Shown: piece by piece, positions 8,837 to 18,636 of the stretch
Numbering within the stretch: the stretch's first letter is position 1
How the letters are laid out: the number at the start of each line of letters is the position of its first letter
Assembly: GCF_003010935.1 (NCBI RefSeq)
Contig: NZ_PGGN01000002.1
Location: 806,001-870,000 of the forward strand
From: Phyllobacterium endophyticum
Lineage (GTDB): Bacteria; Pseudomonadota; Alphaproteobacteria; Rhizobiales; Rhizobiaceae
DNA: 64,000 bases
Direction: 5' to 3'
Notes under the pieces: model-generated
What the model saw: only the letters and a program-made list of their open reading frames with translations
The model's database searches: none
Told to the model about the DNA's origin: nothing
Program-made: the position numbers and the translations under genes

Positions 8837-10144
8837 CTCCCCGCGCTCGTGGCGCAGCTTGTTCCAGTAGTCGATGCGCTTGCGGATTTCCCGCTCGAAG
8901 CCACGATCTGGCGGATCGTAGAACGTCTGCCTGCCCAGCGCTTCCGGAAAATAGTTCTGTCCTGAAAACGCCTCGGGCTCGTCATGATCATACGCATAGC
9001 CCTTGCCGTAACCCTCCCCCTTCATCAATTTCGTCGGGGCGTTGAGTATGTGTTTCGGCGGCACGAGCGAACCGTTTTCCTTTGCTGCCCGGGTTGCAGC
9101 CTTGAAGGCGGTATAGATCGCGTTGGATTTCGGTGCGGTGGCGAGATAAACGCAGGCCTGTGCCAACGCTAGTTCGCCCTCGGGCGAACCGAGGTAATCA
9201 TAGGCATCCTTGGCGGCATTGCAGATCACGAGCGCCTGCGGATCGGCCATCCCGATATCCTCGCTTGCCATCCGCACGAGCCGCCGCCCGAGGTAGAGCG
9301 GGTCCTCTCCCGCGTCGAACATCCGGCAAAGATAGTAGAGCGCCGCGTCGGGATCCGAACCACGCACCGACTTGTGCAGCGCCGAGATCAGGTTGTAATG
9401 GCCGTCCTGCCCCTTGTCATAAATGGGAGCGCGCCGCTGCACGATCTGCTGCACGCGCTCTGCATCGAACACCTCTCCCTCACGCGCCGCGCGCCAGACT
9501 TCCTCTGCAAGTGTGAGGATAGCCCGGCCGTCACCATCGGCCATTCTAACGAGGCTCGAGCGCGCCTCGTCGTTTAGCGGCAGAGGCCTGCCCTCATGAC
9601 CTTCCGCGCGTTCGAGCAACGCAATGAGGCTGGCTTCATCGAGCGGATGGAACACCAGCACCCGTGCACGCGACAGCAAGGCGGCGTTCAGTTCGAATGA
9701 CGGATTTTCGGTGGTGGCGCCGACGAGGACGATCGTACCATCTTCCATCACGGGCAGAAACGAATCCTGCTGTGCCCGATTGAAGCGGTGTATTTCGTCA
9801 ACGAACAACAATGTCTGGCGGCCCGACATCTTGCGGGACCGCGCCATCTCGAACACCTTCTTCAGGTCGGCCACGCCGGAAAATATCGCCGATATCTGCT
9901 CGAATGCGAGGCTCGTTTCGTGCGCGAGCAATCGCGCCACGGTTGTCTTTCCTGTCCCAGGTGGTCCCCAGAAAATCATGGAGCCCAGCGAGCCGGAGGC
10001 GATCATCCTCGTCAAGGCGCCTTCCGGCCCGGTCAGGTGTTCCTGCCCCGCAACTTCCGCGAGCGATTTCGGCCGCAACCGGTCCGCAAGCGGCCGGCTC
10101 CTGTCCATTGCTGGATCGTCATTGACCGAAAACAGGTCCGTCAT
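8831..10144 (-). CDS. rarA: Replication-associated recombination protein A (MgsA/RarA AAA+ ATPase)
   Basis: Cytoplasmic AAA+ ATPase related to clamp loaders that acts at stalled replication forks. The 437-residue protein begins with RPLADRLRPKSLAEVAGQEH, then Walker A GPPGTGKTT near residue 58, Walker B LLFVDEIHRF near residue 110, sensor GATTENPSFELN and a C-terminal MgsA domain with ASEDIGMADP and GEGYGKGYAYDHD. ATG at 10144 is chosen because a strong GGAGG lies upstream and the product then begins like known RarA proteins; the frame stays open further upstream to 10267. It follows the HtrA protease gene by 145 bp on the same strand, the order common in Brucella relatives. Confidence 0.95.
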   Translation of the reverse strand: MTDLFSVNDDPAMDRSRPLADRLRPKSLAEVAGQEHLTGPEGALTRMIASGSLGSMIFWGPPGTGKTTVARLLAHETSLAFEQISAIFSGVADLKKVFEMARSRKMSGRQTLLFVDEIHRFNRAQQDSFLPVMEDGTIVLVGATTENPSFELNAALLSRARVLVFHPLDEASLIALLERAEGHEGRPLPLNDEARSSLVRMADGDGRAILTLAEEVWRAAREGEVFDAERVQQIVQRRAPIYDKGQDGHYNLISALHKSVRGSDPDAALYYLCRMFDAGEDPLYLGRRLVRMASEDIGMADPQALVICNAAKDAYDYLGSPEGELALAQACVYLATAPKSNAIYTAFKAATRAAKENGSLVPPKHILNAPTKLMKGEGYGKGYAYDHDEPEAFSGQNYFPEALGRQTFYDPPDRGFEREIRKRIDYWNKLRHERGEK

Positions 10145-10289
10145 ATTCTGTCGCCTCCACCGATGCCGCTTTATCTCCTTTCTCGTGGGAGAGAAACGAT
10201 TTTCTTGAGACTGGCGGCGTCGCCAGACTTTGGAAAATCCAGGTGAGCGGCTTTGCCTCCGCAGCACCCACTCGAGCGCAAGGCTTATA

Positions 10290-11714
10290 TCAGCGAATGA
10301 TCTGCCGGATTATGGCACCGCCACGTTCGAAATCGAAGCGCCAAAGCGCAGGATCACTCGACATAGCCTTGCTGAGATCAGCGATCGAAGCGATCTCGGC
10401 GCCATTGACACCGCGGATGATGTCTCCGGGCCGCAACCCGATGCGGGCAGCCGGCGAGTTTCGCGTCACCTTGTCGACCGCTACGCCCTCAGTTTCCCGT
10501 GGTAGTTGCAGGCGTGCCGCGCTGCTTGGCGTCAGTTCGAGAACAAGTGCACCGGAAAGCGGGTTCCTGCCCTGGATCATCAACTGATTATCCGGCGAGT
10601 CGGCGCGTGGCTTTTCCAGGGAGACCGTGATTGTCTTTTCGGTGGATCGGCTAAGAACGCCGAGCTTCACGGCCTTGCCTATCCCTGCTGTCGTCAAGCG
10701 GTAACCCAGGCCGTCAGGATTCTCTATCCGCACATCGTCAACGGTGAGAACCACATCGCCAACCTGCAGACCGCCGCGCTCCGCCGGGCTGCCTTTCGTG
10801 ATGTTGGTAACCAGGGCGCCGTAGGGTTGCTTCATTCCCAGGCCCTCGGCGACATCGGGCGTCACGTTCTGAAAGGAAGCCCCGATATAGGGGCGTTGAA
10901 ACCTGTCTGCGCCGCCCTTGGCCGTGTCGACAACCGCGCGCACCATATTGGCAGGGATCGCAAAACCGATACCGACCGATCCGCCGGAGCGTGAGAAAAT
11001 CGCCGTGTTGATCCCGATCAGCCTGCCATCCATGCCGATCAGCGCGCCACCGGAATTGCCCGGGTTGATCGCCGCATCCGTCTGAATGAAGAAGTCAAAA
11101 TCTGAAATACCCACCCGCGTGCGAGCCTGTGCGGAGACGATGCCACTCGTCACGGTCTGACCAACACCGAACGGGTTGCCGATGGCCAGCACCAGGTCAC
11201 CCACCTCTACCTTGTCGGAATCACCCAGCGCCAAGGCCGGCAGCGGCTCGCCGGCGTCGATTTTCAGGATCGCAAGATCAGTGGATTCGTCCTTGAGCAG
11301 AACCTTCGACTCGAACTCCCGCCCGTCCGACAGTGCAACCTTCACCATGTCGGCATCGCGTATGACGTGGTTGTTGGTCACGATGATCCCAGTTGGATCG
11401 ATGATGACGCCCGAGCCGAGCGAGGATTGTACGCGCGGAGGTCCGTTGAATTGCCTGCCGCCGAAAAACTGTTCGAAAAACGGGTCGCCTGCAAAGGGCG
11501 AGCGGGTTTGCACCTCGTGAGCCGCGTAGACATTGACCACGGCGCCAGAAGTCTGCTTCACCAGTGGTGCAAAGGACAGTTGCAACTCGCTCCGCGTGGC
11601 CGGCAATTGTTTCGCATCATTCGCGGTTTGCGCATGTAGCGGCATCACCAATCCGGAAAACATGGCGGTGCAAAGGACGAACGCCCGCGCCGATGCGGCG
11701 GCTTTGAAATTCAT
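10290..11714 (-). CDS. Periplasmic HtrA/DegP-family serine protease
   Basis: Do/DegQ-type protease and chaperone for misfolded envelope proteins, 474 residues. Residues 1-28 form a signal peptide ending around MPLHAQTA. The trypsin-like domain has the complete triad His116 (TNNHVIRDA), Asp146 (DLAIL) and Ser221 (GNSGGAL). Two PDZ domains follow, about residues 265-360 and 375-470, each with a GLQVGDVV or GLRPGDII core. A GGAG site precedes ATG 11714. It is the first gene before rarA. The exact paralogue name (degP, degQ or degS-like) cannot be settled by reading alone, since rhizobia carry several. Confidence 0.93.
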   Translation of the reverse strand: MNFKAAASARAFVLCTAMFSGLVMPLHAQTANDAKQLPATRSELQLSFAPLVKQTSGAVVNVYAAHEVQTRSPFAGDPFFEQFFGGRQFNGPPRVQSSLGSGVIIDPTGIIVTNNHVIRDADMVKVALSDGREFESKVLLKDESTDLAILKIDAGEPLPALALGDSDKVEVGDLVLAIGNPFGVGQTVTSGIVSAQARTRVGISDFDFFIQTDAAINPGNSGGALIGMDGRLIGINTAIFSRSGGSVGIGFAIPANMVRAVVDTAKGGADRFQRPYIGASFQNVTPDVAEGLGMKQPYGALVTNITKGSPAERGGLQVGDVVLTVDDVRIENPDGLGYRLTTAGIGKAVKLGVLSRSTEKTITVSLEKPRADSPDNQLMIQGRNPLSGALVLELTPSSAARLQLPRETEGVAVDKVTRNSPAARIGLRPGDIIRGVNGAEIASIADLSKAMSSDPALWRFDFERGGAIIRQIIR

Positions 11715-11906
11715 ATCAATCTCCAGGTACGTGATGAATCAATTCGGCTGTCCGGCCCAATGTGGTGATTTTGAACCGAGATACCAGCGAAGAAACAAAG
11801 CAAATTTGAGACATAAGGTTCCAGCCGAGATGTGCATGCGACCATCTTCATGCATCGCCATATCTGGGATAAGAATAGAAAGACGGTGTCTTAGGAGACT
11901 GAGGAC

Positions 11907-12713
11907 ATGCCGAAAGGCCAGTTCAAGATATTTCCATGCGAAGTGGCAGGCATCGAGATCGTCGAGGCCGCAACGGCCCACGCTTTTCCGCGCCACTGGC
12001 ACGAGCAATATGGAATCGGCGTCATTCATCAAGGCGCACAGAAATCCCATAGCGGCCGCGGGATGGTGGAGGCGGGTGCCGGCGACGTCATCACCGTAAA
12101 TCCGGGCGAGGTTCATGACGGCATGCCGATCGGCGATGCCGGACGTTCATGGCGCATGCTCTATTTCGATCCATCGATCATCAGCGAAGCCGTTGACGAC
12201 ATGAATGAAGGCACCATCAGGACCCGCGAGTTCATCCGGCCTGTGATGAGCGACGCAAATGTCGCGACTGTTTTCCAGCGCCTCTTCTCGATTATGACAA
12301 CGGCCAATTCGCCTGAACTCCAACGCGAAGAACTGTTGTTGCAATTGCTCCCGACGATCACCCGCGAACGCCATGAACAAGATGGTTCAAGCCGGGCGTC
12401 CGCAGCTATCTACCGCGCTAGGAATTTGATCGATGATGAGCCGACCTTTCCAGTAACGCTTGCCGATCTTGCGCGAACAAGTGGATTGAGCCGATTTCAG
12501 GTTCTGCGCGGCTTTGTCAAGGCGACCGGCTTCACACCGCACGCCTATCTCATGCAACGCCGCCTCGATCTCGCCCGGCGTCTCATAGCGAAGGGAACTG
12601 CGTTGGCCGATGCGGCCGCTACGAGCGGTTTCGCTGATCAAAGCCACATGACTCGCCTGTTCGTGCGCAAATATGGAATTTCTCCGGGCGCTTACGCCGC
12701 CGCCTGTGCCTGA
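11907..12713 (+). CDS. AraC-family transcriptional regulator
   Basis: DNA-binding regulator of 268 residues. Residues ~15-130 are an AraC-type cupin sensor (HAFPRHWHEQYGIGVIHQGA ... VITVNPGEVHDGMP). Residues ~160-265 are the double helix-turn-helix domain (LADLARTSGLSRFQVLRGF, then LADAAATSGFADQSHMTRLF). A TAGGAG site lies 10 nt before ATG 11907. The gene sits 89 bp upstream of, and in line with, a LysE-type exporter; AraC regulators of this type commonly pair with LysE exporters and may control them. The effector, probably an amino acid or small metabolite, is unknown. Confidence 0.93.
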   Translation: MPKGQFKIFPCEVAGIEIVEAATAHAFPRHWHEQYGIGVIHQGAQKSHSGRGMVEAGAGDVITVNPGEVHDGMPIGDAGRSWRMLYFDPSIISEAVDDMNEGTIRTREFIRPVMSDANVATVFQRLFSIMTTANSPELQREELLLQLLPTITRERHEQDGSSRASAAIYRARNLIDDEPTFPVTLADLARTSGLSRFQVLRGFVKATGFTPHAYLMQRRLDLARRLIAKGTALADAAATSGFADQSHMTRLFVRKYGISPGAYAAACA

Positions 12714-12802
12714 CTTTTCTCCTTCGGCTGCAATCCTGTTCAAGACGTATGAATGCGGATCGGCTTCAATCCGGCCACAGAAATATCGTCAGGAGAAACA
12801 TC

Positions 12803-13414
12803 ATGGGACCCGAATTCCTCTTAACGTCTTTGATCATCGTCGTGTCGCCGGGTACCGGCGTTGTCTATACGCTTGCCACAGGTCTTGCGCGCGGCGCCCG
12901 CGCCAGCCTCGCAGCTGCATTCGGCTGCACCATTGGCATTATTCCGCATATGGCCGCTGCTGTCTTCGGATTGGCCGCCATCCTCCACACGAGCGCCCTA
13001 GCCTTCCATACTTTTAAATATGCCGGCGTCGTCTATCTGCTTTACATGGCTTGGAATGCCTTGCGGGAGAATGGCTCGCTGAATGTGGATAGCCAGGCGG
13101 TCGAAAAGTCGATGGCTCAGGTCACGATCACCGCGATCCTGATCAATATCCTCAATCCGAAATTGTCGATCTTCTTTCTCGCGTTCCTGCCGCAGTTCGT
13201 CAGCGCCGACGAAACACACCCGCTGCAACATATGCTCTTGCTAAGTTGCGCCTTCATGCTGATGACATTCGTCGTATTCGCCATCTACGGCTTCTGCGCC
13301 GCCGCCGTCCGCGATCAGGTCATATCCCGCCCGCTTGTGTTGACATGGATGCGCCGCGGCTTTGCAGCTGCGTTTGTTGCGCTTGGCGCGAAGCTGGCGC
13401 TGACAGACCGGTAA
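12803..13414 (+). CDS. LysE/RhtB-family amino-acid exporter
   Basis: Inner-membrane efflux protein of 203 residues with about six hydrophobic segments. The N-terminal block VVSPGTGVVYTLATGLARGA is the family signature, and NILNPKLSIFFLAFLPQFV is the usual middle motif. AGGAG (12791-12795) lies 7 nt before ATG 12803; an earlier in-frame ATG at 12749 has no such site and would add residues not typical for the family. Probably controlled by the AraC-type gene just upstream. Substrate cannot be read from the sequence. Confidence 0.93.
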   Translation: MGPEFLLTSLIIVVSPGTGVVYTLATGLARGARASLAAAFGCTIGIIPHMAAAVFGLAAILHTSALAFHTFKYAGVVYLLYMAWNALRENGSLNVDSQAVEKSMAQVTITAILINILNPKLSIFFLAFLPQFVSADETHPLQHMLLLSCAFMLMTFVVFAIYGFCAAAVRDQVISRPLVLTWMRRGFAAAFVALGAKLALTDR

Positions 13415-13442
13415 TGGGCAGTTTGTAAACTTGCACAGACTG

Positions 13443-13724
13443 TTATTCTGACGATTGACAACTTGATGCCGAAATCTGCACTCCCTTGAACAAAATACAG
13501 CGGGGTCGCAATCGAGGAATTCCTTGGGATTCTGCCTGTACCGGCAACCCCTGTGTCAGTTTACGCAAAGCCTCGATATCGATTGGTTTGCGCGGGGTCT
13601 CTGCCGGTACCATCCGGGCGACCAGTTTGCCACGGCGCAGAAAATCCATGGTTTCACCGGCTTCCACCTGCCCGACCAATTCACTCAAATGAGCTTTCGC
13701 ATCGGCGATATTAACCGTGGCCAT
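13443..13724 (-). CDS. Phd/YefM-type antitoxin, apparently orphan with altered C-terminus
   Basis: Residues 1-65 match Phd/YefM antitoxins of type II toxin-antitoxin modules (MATVNIADAKAHLSELVGQV, then RRGKLVARMVPAE and PRKPIDIEALRKLT). ATG 13724 has AGGAG 7 nt upstream. In relatives the tail after the conserved AES continues as a short arginine-rich segment ending the protein. Here it reads GIPRLRPRCILFKG and runs on to 93 residues, which suggests a frameshift or a recombined end. No toxin gene (VapC/PIN, Doc or RelE) follows: the next gene, the convergent LysE exporter, ends at 13414. It may be a decaying module or an autonomous repressor. Confidence 0.7.
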   Translation of the reverse strand: MATVNIADAKAHLSELVGQVEAGETMDFLRRGKLVARMVPAETPRKPIDIEALRKLTQGLPVQAESQGIPRLRPRCILFKGVQISASSCQSSE

Positions 13725-13796
13725 TTTCAGCTCCTGACCATTCAACTAGTCATATGGCCTAGGCCGGACCGAAGCTAACGCTCACATCAAGACAAA

Positions 13797-13823
13797 CGAA
13801 AAAAGGGAGCGCGAGCTCCCTTT
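13797..13823 (-). terminator. Terminator of the ribosomal protein super-operon
   Basis: A perfect 9-bp stem (13802-13810 with 13815-13823) and a GCGA/TCGC loop is followed on the minus strand by a run of T residues. It lies 28 bp after the rplQ stop and ends the long leftward ribosomal transcript. Confidence 0.88.
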
Positions 13824-13851
13824 CAATTCTCAGCAGTGGACGAAGCTGTTA

Positions 13852-14280
13852 TTACGCTGCTTCGGCTTCGGTTTCGCGTTCGGCTTCAACGCGGGCCAAA
13901 TCCTTGGAGCCCTTGGCGCTGACATCGCGGTCGACGAATTCGACAACTGCGAGCGGTGCATTGTCACCGGCGCGGAAGCCCGCCTTCATGATACGGATGT
14001 AGCCGCCATTGCGCTGGCCATAGCGCGGCGCAAGCGTATCGAACAGCTTGGCAACGAGCTTGGCATCGCGGATGGCCGAAATGGCCTGACGACGAGCGTG
14101 CAGATCACCGCGCTTGCCGAGCGTGACAAGCTTTTCGACGATGGGACGAATTTCCTTGGCCTTGGGCAGCGTTGTCACGATCTGCTCATGCTCGATCAGT
14201 GATGCAGCCATATTGGCAAACATCGCCTTGCGATGGCTGGCAGTCCGGTTAAGCTTGCGGCCTGAATTACCGTGGCGCAT
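13852..14280 (-). CDS. rplQ: 50S ribosomal protein L17
   Basis: Large-subunit protein near the peptide exit, 142 residues, with the conserved start [20 protein letters not shown]. It is longer than the 127-residue E. coli protein because of a C-terminal acidic, Glu/Ala-rich tail ([11 protein letters not shown]), as is usual in Rhizobiales. It is the last gene of the alpha operon; a terminator follows. Confidence 0.98.
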   Translation of the reverse strand: MRHGNSGRKLNRTASHRKAMFANMAASLIEHEQIVTTLPKAKEIRPIVEKLVTLGKRGDLHARRQAISAIRDAKLVAKLFDTLAPRYGQRNGGYIRIMKAGFRAGDNAPLAVVEFVDRDVSAKGSKDLARVEAERETEAEAA

Positions 14281-14405
14281 GAGCCTTCTCCTTAGTTTCT
14301 CTTTTTCGGGCTCATGGCCCGGGCTTTAATTTCGGGCAGGGCCCGGGTGGTTTATGTTGTCGCAATTCCTGGCGGAAAACCGGCGTCCAGTCTTCCTGGA
14401 ATTGC
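14281..14405 (-). promoter_or_regulatory. Structured rpoA-rplQ intergenic segment
   Basis: The 125-bp gap holds a perfect 8-bp stem directly after the rpoA stop (14362-14369 with 14398-14405) and GC-rich CCCGGGC/GCCCGGG repeats near 14320-14350 that can also pair. There is no T run, so it looks like a processing or stability element, not a terminator. Confidence 0.4.
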
Positions 14406-15419
14406 TTAATACTGGTCTTCGTAACGCTTCGCGAGATCTTCGATGTTCTCTGGCGGCCATGAAGGAACTTCCATACCGAGATGGAGACCCATGGAAGCGA
14501 GAACTTCCTTGATTTCGTTCAGCGACTTGCGGCCGAAGTTCGGTGTACGCAGCATTTCTGCTTCTGTCTTCTGGATAAGATCGCCGATATAGACGATGTT
14601 ATCATTCTTCAGGCAGTTTGCCGAACGAACCGAAAGTTCGAGTTCATCGACCTTCTTGAGCAATGCAGGGTTGAACGCGAGTTCCGTAACCTGTTCCTGC
14701 TGAACTTCCTTCTGCGGCTCGTCGAAGTTGACGAAGATCGCGAGCTGGTCCTGAAGAATGCGAGCTGCATAGGCAACTGCATCTTCACCGGAGATCGAAC
14801 CATCGGTCTCGATCGAGAGGATCAGCTTGTCATAATCGAGAACCTGGCCCTCGCGGGTGTTCTCGATCTTGTAGGAAACCTTGCGAACCGGAGAATAGAG
14901 GCTATCGACCGGAATCAAGCCGATCGGTGCGTCTTCTGCGCGGTTGCGGTCAGCCGGAACGTAGCCCTTGCCGGTGTTGACGGTGAATTCCATGCGGATT
15001 TCAGCGCCTTCATCGAGCGTGCAGATAACGTGATCCGGATTGAGGATCTCGATATCGCCGACCGTCTGGATATCGCCAGCCGTAACGACGCCCGGGCCTT
15101 CCTTGCGGACGACCATGCGCTTCGGCCCATCGCTTTCCATGTGGATAGCGATTTCCTTGATGTTGAGGACGATGTCCGTCACATCTTCACGCACGCCGGG
15201 GATCGACGAGAATTCATGCAGAACGCCATCGATCTGTACAGCTGTCACGGCAGCGCCGCGCAGCGAGGACAGGAGCACACGGCGCAAGGCGTTGCCGAGC
15301 GTCAAGCCATAGCCGCGTTCAAGCGGTTCGGCGACGACGGTTGCCTTGGTCTTCGAGCCGGAGGTCTGGAACTCGACCTTGTTCGGCTTGATCAATTCTT
15401 GCCAGTTCTTCTGGATCAT
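14406..15419 (-). CDS. rpoA: RNA polymerase alpha subunit
   Basis: Alpha subunit, 337 residues. The N-terminal dimerisation domain (to ~230) includes [18 protein letters not shown]. The C-terminal domain (~250-337) contacts UP-element DNA and activators and carries [20 protein letters not shown] and the helix-hairpin-helix [13 protein letters not shown]. It lies in the standard order rpsK-rpoA-rplQ. Confidence 0.99.
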   Translation of the reverse strand: MIQKNWQELIKPNKVEFQTSGSKTKATVVAEPLERGYGLTLGNALRRVLLSSLRGAAVTAVQIDGVLHEFSSIPGVREDVTDIVLNIKEIAIHMESDGPKRMVVRKEGPGVVTAGDIQTVGDIEILNPDHVICTLDEGAEIRMEFTVNTGKGYVPADRNRAEDAPIGLIPVDSLYSPVRKVSYKIENTREGQVLDYDKLILSIETDGSISGEDAVAYAARILQDQLAIFVNFDEPQKEVQQEQVTELAFNPALLKKVDELELSVRSANCLKNDNIVYIGDLIQKTEAEMLRTPNFGRKSLNEIKEVLASMGLHLGMEVPSWPPENIEDLAKRYEDQY

Positions 15420-15545
15420 CTATTTTTCCTTCATCCTTGCCTTTACCACCATCCAATCGTGGCATTGAGGCGTGGAAACCCCCACTGGGTTTGAAACCGG
15501 GGAGCTGAAAGCCAGCTCTTGCGGCCTATGCTTGTCGCACCAAAA
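15420..15545 (-). promoter_or_regulatory. Structured rpsK-rpoA intergenic segment
   Basis: The 126-bp gap contains two short perfect hairpins in the transcribed sense: 15476-15481 with 15487-15492, and 15502-15507 with 15513-15518. They sit between the rpsK stop and the rpoA leader. Function unknown. Confidence 0.35.
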
Positions 15546-15935
15546 CTATACGCGGCGACGCTTGCGCGGGCGGCAGCCATTGTGCGGGATCGGCGTTACA
15601 TCGCGGATCGATGTAATCGTGAAACCGGCAGCCTGCAGTGCGCGCAATGCTGATTCACGGCCGGAACCCGGTCCGCAAACCTCGACTTCGAGCGAACGCA
15701 TGCCATGTTCCTGCGCCTTCTTGGCGCAATCTTCAGCAGCCATCTGTGCGGCGAACGGCGTGGACTTGCGTGAGCCCTTGAAGCCCTGTGCACCAGCGGA
15801 AGACCAGGCAATCGCATTGCCCTGTGCATCCGTGATGGTGATCATTGTATTGTTGAATGTAGAATTGACGTGGGCAACGCCCGACGAAATATTCTTGCGC
15901 TCGCGACGGCGAACGCGCGTGGCTTCCTTGGCCAT
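15546..15935 (-). CDS. rpsK: 30S ribosomal protein S11
   Basis: Small-subunit platform protein of 129 residues. Conserved segments are [40 protein letters not shown] and the basic C-terminus [11 protein letters not shown]. Position between rpsM and rpoA is canonical. Confidence 0.99.
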   Translation of the reverse strand: MAKEATRVRRRERKNISSGVAHVNSTFNNTMITITDAQGNAIAWSSAGAQGFKGSRKSTPFAAQMAAEDCAKKAQEHGMRSLEVEVCGPGSGRESALRALQAAGFTITSIRDVTPIPHNGCRPRKRRRV

Positions 15936-16067
15936 GGTAGTCCTTTCAGTTGATCTCGACGCCTCCGTATTTCCAGAGGCTCCACCGCGGTCTCAGTTAA
16001 AGTGCGAGACCAGCACGACCCGCCTCAAAAGGCAGAACCGGCGCAGCGAACCGCGCCGGAAAATTTC
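15936..16067 (-). promoter_or_regulatory. Structured rpsM-rpsK intergenic segment
   Basis: Three hairpins lie in 132 bp: 15961-15965 with 15976-15980, 15989-15994 with 16006-16011, and a 7-bp GC stem 16038-16044 with 16053-16059 just after the rpsM stop. None has a T run. Confidence 0.35.
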
Positions 16068-16436
16068 TTACTTCTTCTTGCCGGCAATCGCCTTGGCAGG
16101 ACCCTTGCGGGTGCGCGCATTGGTATGCGTGCGCTGGCCGCGAACCGGCAGCGAGCGGCGATGGCGCAGGCCGCGGTAGCAGCCCAGATCCATCAGACGC
16201 TTGATGTTCATGGAAACTTCACGACGCAGATCACCTTCAACATGGTAATCGCGGTCGATCGTCTCACGAATCTGCAAGACTTCCGCATCGGTCAACTGGT
16301 TGACGCGACGCTCTGCAGGAATGCCGACTTTCTCGACGATTTCCTGAGCAAACTTTTGACCAATCCCGTGAATGTACTGAAGCGCGATAACCACGCGCTT
16401 GTTCGTCGGGATGTTGACGCCAGCGATACGAGCCAC
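16068..16436 (-). CDS. rpsM: 30S ribosomal protein S13
   Basis: Small-subunit head protein that forms bridges to the 50S subunit, 122 residues. The start is GTG 16436 (reads [10 protein letters not shown]), with AAGGAG 7 nt upstream; the open frame before it is not part of the family. Further motifs are [14 protein letters not shown] and the basic tail [17 protein letters not shown]. Confidence 0.98.
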   Translation of the reverse strand: MARIAGVNIPTNKRVVIALQYIHGIGQKFAQEIVEKVGIPAERRVNQLTDAEVLQIRETIDRDYHVEGDLRREVSMNIKRLMDLGCYRGLRHRRSLPVRGQRTHTNARTRKGPAKAIAGKKK

Positions 16437-16642
16437 GTCTGTTCTCCTTGTTGACCGGCAGAGCTGGATAACCAATGCGGCAGCCAGATGACGGGATGAA
16501 AATTATATTCGGGGACAAACACAAACGATCAGCCCCGAACCTCTCTTACCGGATCGGCGCCGACCGCTTTATATTCCCAAGCGAATTTGCGCCGTACTTG
16601 AAGGAATCGCTGTCAAAAGTCAACTCCTTCGATAAAATTATG

Positions 16643-17299
16643 TCAGTCTTGTAATTCCGACAGTATTTTCTCGATCGATGCGGTGACGTCGTCCATGTCA
16701 GCCATGCCATCGACCTTCCTCAGCTTGCCCTTGGCATAATAGTAGCCAATCAAGGGAGAGGTCTGCTTGTAATAAGCCTCGAGGCGGGTCCGCACCGTTT
16801 CCGCATTGTCGTCGGGACGCCGCTTGAATTCGGTCGAACCGCACTTGTCGCACACACCCGCGACATGCGGCTTCTTGTTGGTATCGTGATAACCGGTTCC
16901 GCATTTCGCGCAGGAATAGCGGCCGGATATGCGCTCGACGAGCACATTGTCATCGACTTCGAGTTCGATCACGCAATCGAGCTCAAGGCCCTTGTCGGCC
17001 AGCATCTGTTCGACCGCGTCCGCCTGGATCAATGTTCTCGGGTACCCATCGAGAATAAACCCGTTGACCGCATCCGGCTGGTCGATGCGTTCCGAGACGA
17101 TCGCGTTGACGATCTCGTCCGACACCAGCTTGCCGGCATCCATGACGGCCTTGGCGCGCAAACCGACATCGGTTCCGGCCCTCACCGCGTCACGCAGCAT
17201 GTCCCCCGTGGAGAGCTGCGGTACGCCAAATTTTTCTACCAAGCGCTGAGACTGAGTTCCCTTACCTGCCCCCGGTGGTCCGAGAAGTATTAATCTCAT
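16643..17299 (-). CDS. adk: Adenylate kinase, long zinc-LID form
   Basis: Converts ATP and AMP to two ADP. The 218-residue protein has the P-loop [10 protein letters not shown] at residues 7-16, the LSTGDMLR and DGYPRT motifs, and a long LID whose CAKCG ... CDKCG cysteines (around residues 130-155) form a zinc site. Many Rhizobiales Adk proteins are shorter without this LID, so this variant is a little unusual. ATG 17299 overlaps the secY stop by 4 bp (ATGA), indicating translational coupling. Confidence 0.97.
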   Translation of the reverse strand: MRLILLGPPGAGKGTQSQRLVEKFGVPQLSTGDMLRDAVRAGTDVGLRAKAVMDAGKLVSDEIVNAIVSERIDQPDAVNGFILDGYPRTLIQADAVEQMLADKGLELDCVIELEVDDNVLVERISGRYSCAKCGTGYHDTNKKPHVAGVCDKCGSTEFKRRPDDNAETVRTRLEAYYKQTSPLIGYYYAKGKLRKVDGMADMDDVTASIEKILSELQD

Positions 17300-18636
17300 C
17301 TGTTGCGTTTCCCTCCCCGGAGCTTCGACTTCTTGATCAGCCCTTCATACTGGTGCGCAATCAGGTGCCCCTGGATCTGCGCAACCGTATCGAGCGTAAC
17401 GCTCACGACAATCAACAGCGATGTACCGCCGAGATAGAAGGGAACGCCGGCCCAGGAGATCAGGAACTCCGGCAGCATGCAGATCACGACGAGGTAAATC
17501 GCGCCGAGAACGGTGACACGTGTCAGAACGTAGTCGATATACTCGGCCGTGCGTTCGCCAGGGCGAATACCGGGAATGAAGCCGGAATGCTTTTTCAATT
17601 GGTCGGCCGTATCCTTCGGATTGAAGACAAGCGCCGTATAGAAGAAGGCAAAGAACACGATCATCGCCGCGTAGAGGAACATATAGGCAGGCTGGCCATG
17701 ACCGAGCGACGACAGGATAGTCGTTGCCCAGGCTGGCATCTGATGGCTCTGGGCGAACCCGGCGATGGTTGCCGGCAGGAGCAGCAGCGACGAGGCGAAG
17801 ATCGGCGGAATGACACCGGCCGTATTCAGCTTCAGTGGCAGATGCGATGTGTCGCCCTGGAACATGCGATTGCCGACCTGGCGCTTGGGATACTGGATCA
17901 GAAGGCGGCGCTGTGCGCGTTCAACGAAAACGATGATCCCGATGACGACGACCGTCAGAACGATGATTGCGAGGATAATGCCGGTCGACAACGCACCCGT
18001 GCGGCCGAGTTCCAGCGTTCCGGAAATAGCCTGCGGCAGGTTGGCCACGATGCCGGAGAAAATGATGAGCGAAATGCCGTTGCCGATGCCGCGCGCGGTG
18101 ATCTGCTCGCCCAGCCACATCAGGAACATCGTTCCGCCGACCAGGGTAATCACGGTCGAAAACAGGAAGAACGGGCCTGGATCGGTAACGATGCCCTGGC
18201 TGCCCTGGAGGCCCACAGCGATCGCGTAGGCCTGAACCGTCGCCAGAAGCACGGTGCCATAGCGCGTATACTGATTGATGACCTTGCGGCCCTGCTCGCC
18301 ATCCTTCTTCAGCTGTTCAAGCGCCGGAACAACCGACGTCATCAGCTGGACAATGATCGATGCCGAGATATAGGGCATGATTCCAAGCGCAAAGATCGCC
18401 ATACGCTCGACTGCGCCCCCAGCGAACATGTTGAACATGCCGAGAATGCCCTGCGCCTGATTGTTGAAGGCTTGAGCGAAAGCACCAAGATTGATGCCGG
18501 GCAGCGGGATATAGGTGCCAAGCCGGTAAACGAGCAATGCGCCAAGGGTAAACCAGATGCGCTTCTTCAGCTCATCGGCCTTCGAGAAAGCAGAGAAATT
18601 GAGATTTGACGCTAGCTGTTCAGCGGCTGAAGCCAT
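17296..18636 (-). CDS. secY: Sec translocase channel subunit SecY
   Basis: Ten-helix protein-conducting channel of the inner membrane, partner of SecE (45985-46185 in this window). The 446-residue product has the plug-region [12 protein letters not shown] segment, [20 protein letters not shown] and the cytosolic loop [20 protein letters not shown]. It is preceded by a 242-bp highly structured gap after rplO. Confidence 0.99.
   Translation of the reverse strand: MASAAEQLASNLNFSAFSKADELKKRIWFTLGALLVYRLGTYIPLPGINLGAFAQAFNNQAQGILGMFNMFAGGAVERMAIFALGIMPYISASIIVQLMTSVVPALEQLKKDGEQGRKVINQYTRYGTVLLATVQAYAIAVGLQGSQGIVTDPGPFFLFSTVITLVGGTMFLMWLGEQITARGIGNGISLIIFSGIVANLPQAISGTLELGRTGALSTGIILAIIVLTVVVIGIIVFVERAQRRLLIQYPKRQVGNRMFQGDTSHLPLKLNTAGVIPPIFASSLLLLPATIAGFAQSHQMPAWATTILSSLGHGQPAYMFLYAAMIVFFAFFYTALVFNPKDTADQLKKHSGFIPGIRPGERTAEYIDYVLTRVTVLGAIYLVVICMLPEFLISWAGVPFYLGGTSLLIVVSVTLDTVAQIQGHLIAHQYEGLIKKSKLRGGKRNR

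Noticed and set aside
13414-13443. Toxin partner for the Phd antitoxin
   Set aside because: Only 28 bp separate the antitoxin stop from the convergent LysE exporter gene, so no toxin can fit.
17275-18609. 444-codon plus-strand frame across secY
   Set aside because: It is antisense to an unambiguous secY and its translation is a charged, low-complexity product without a family.
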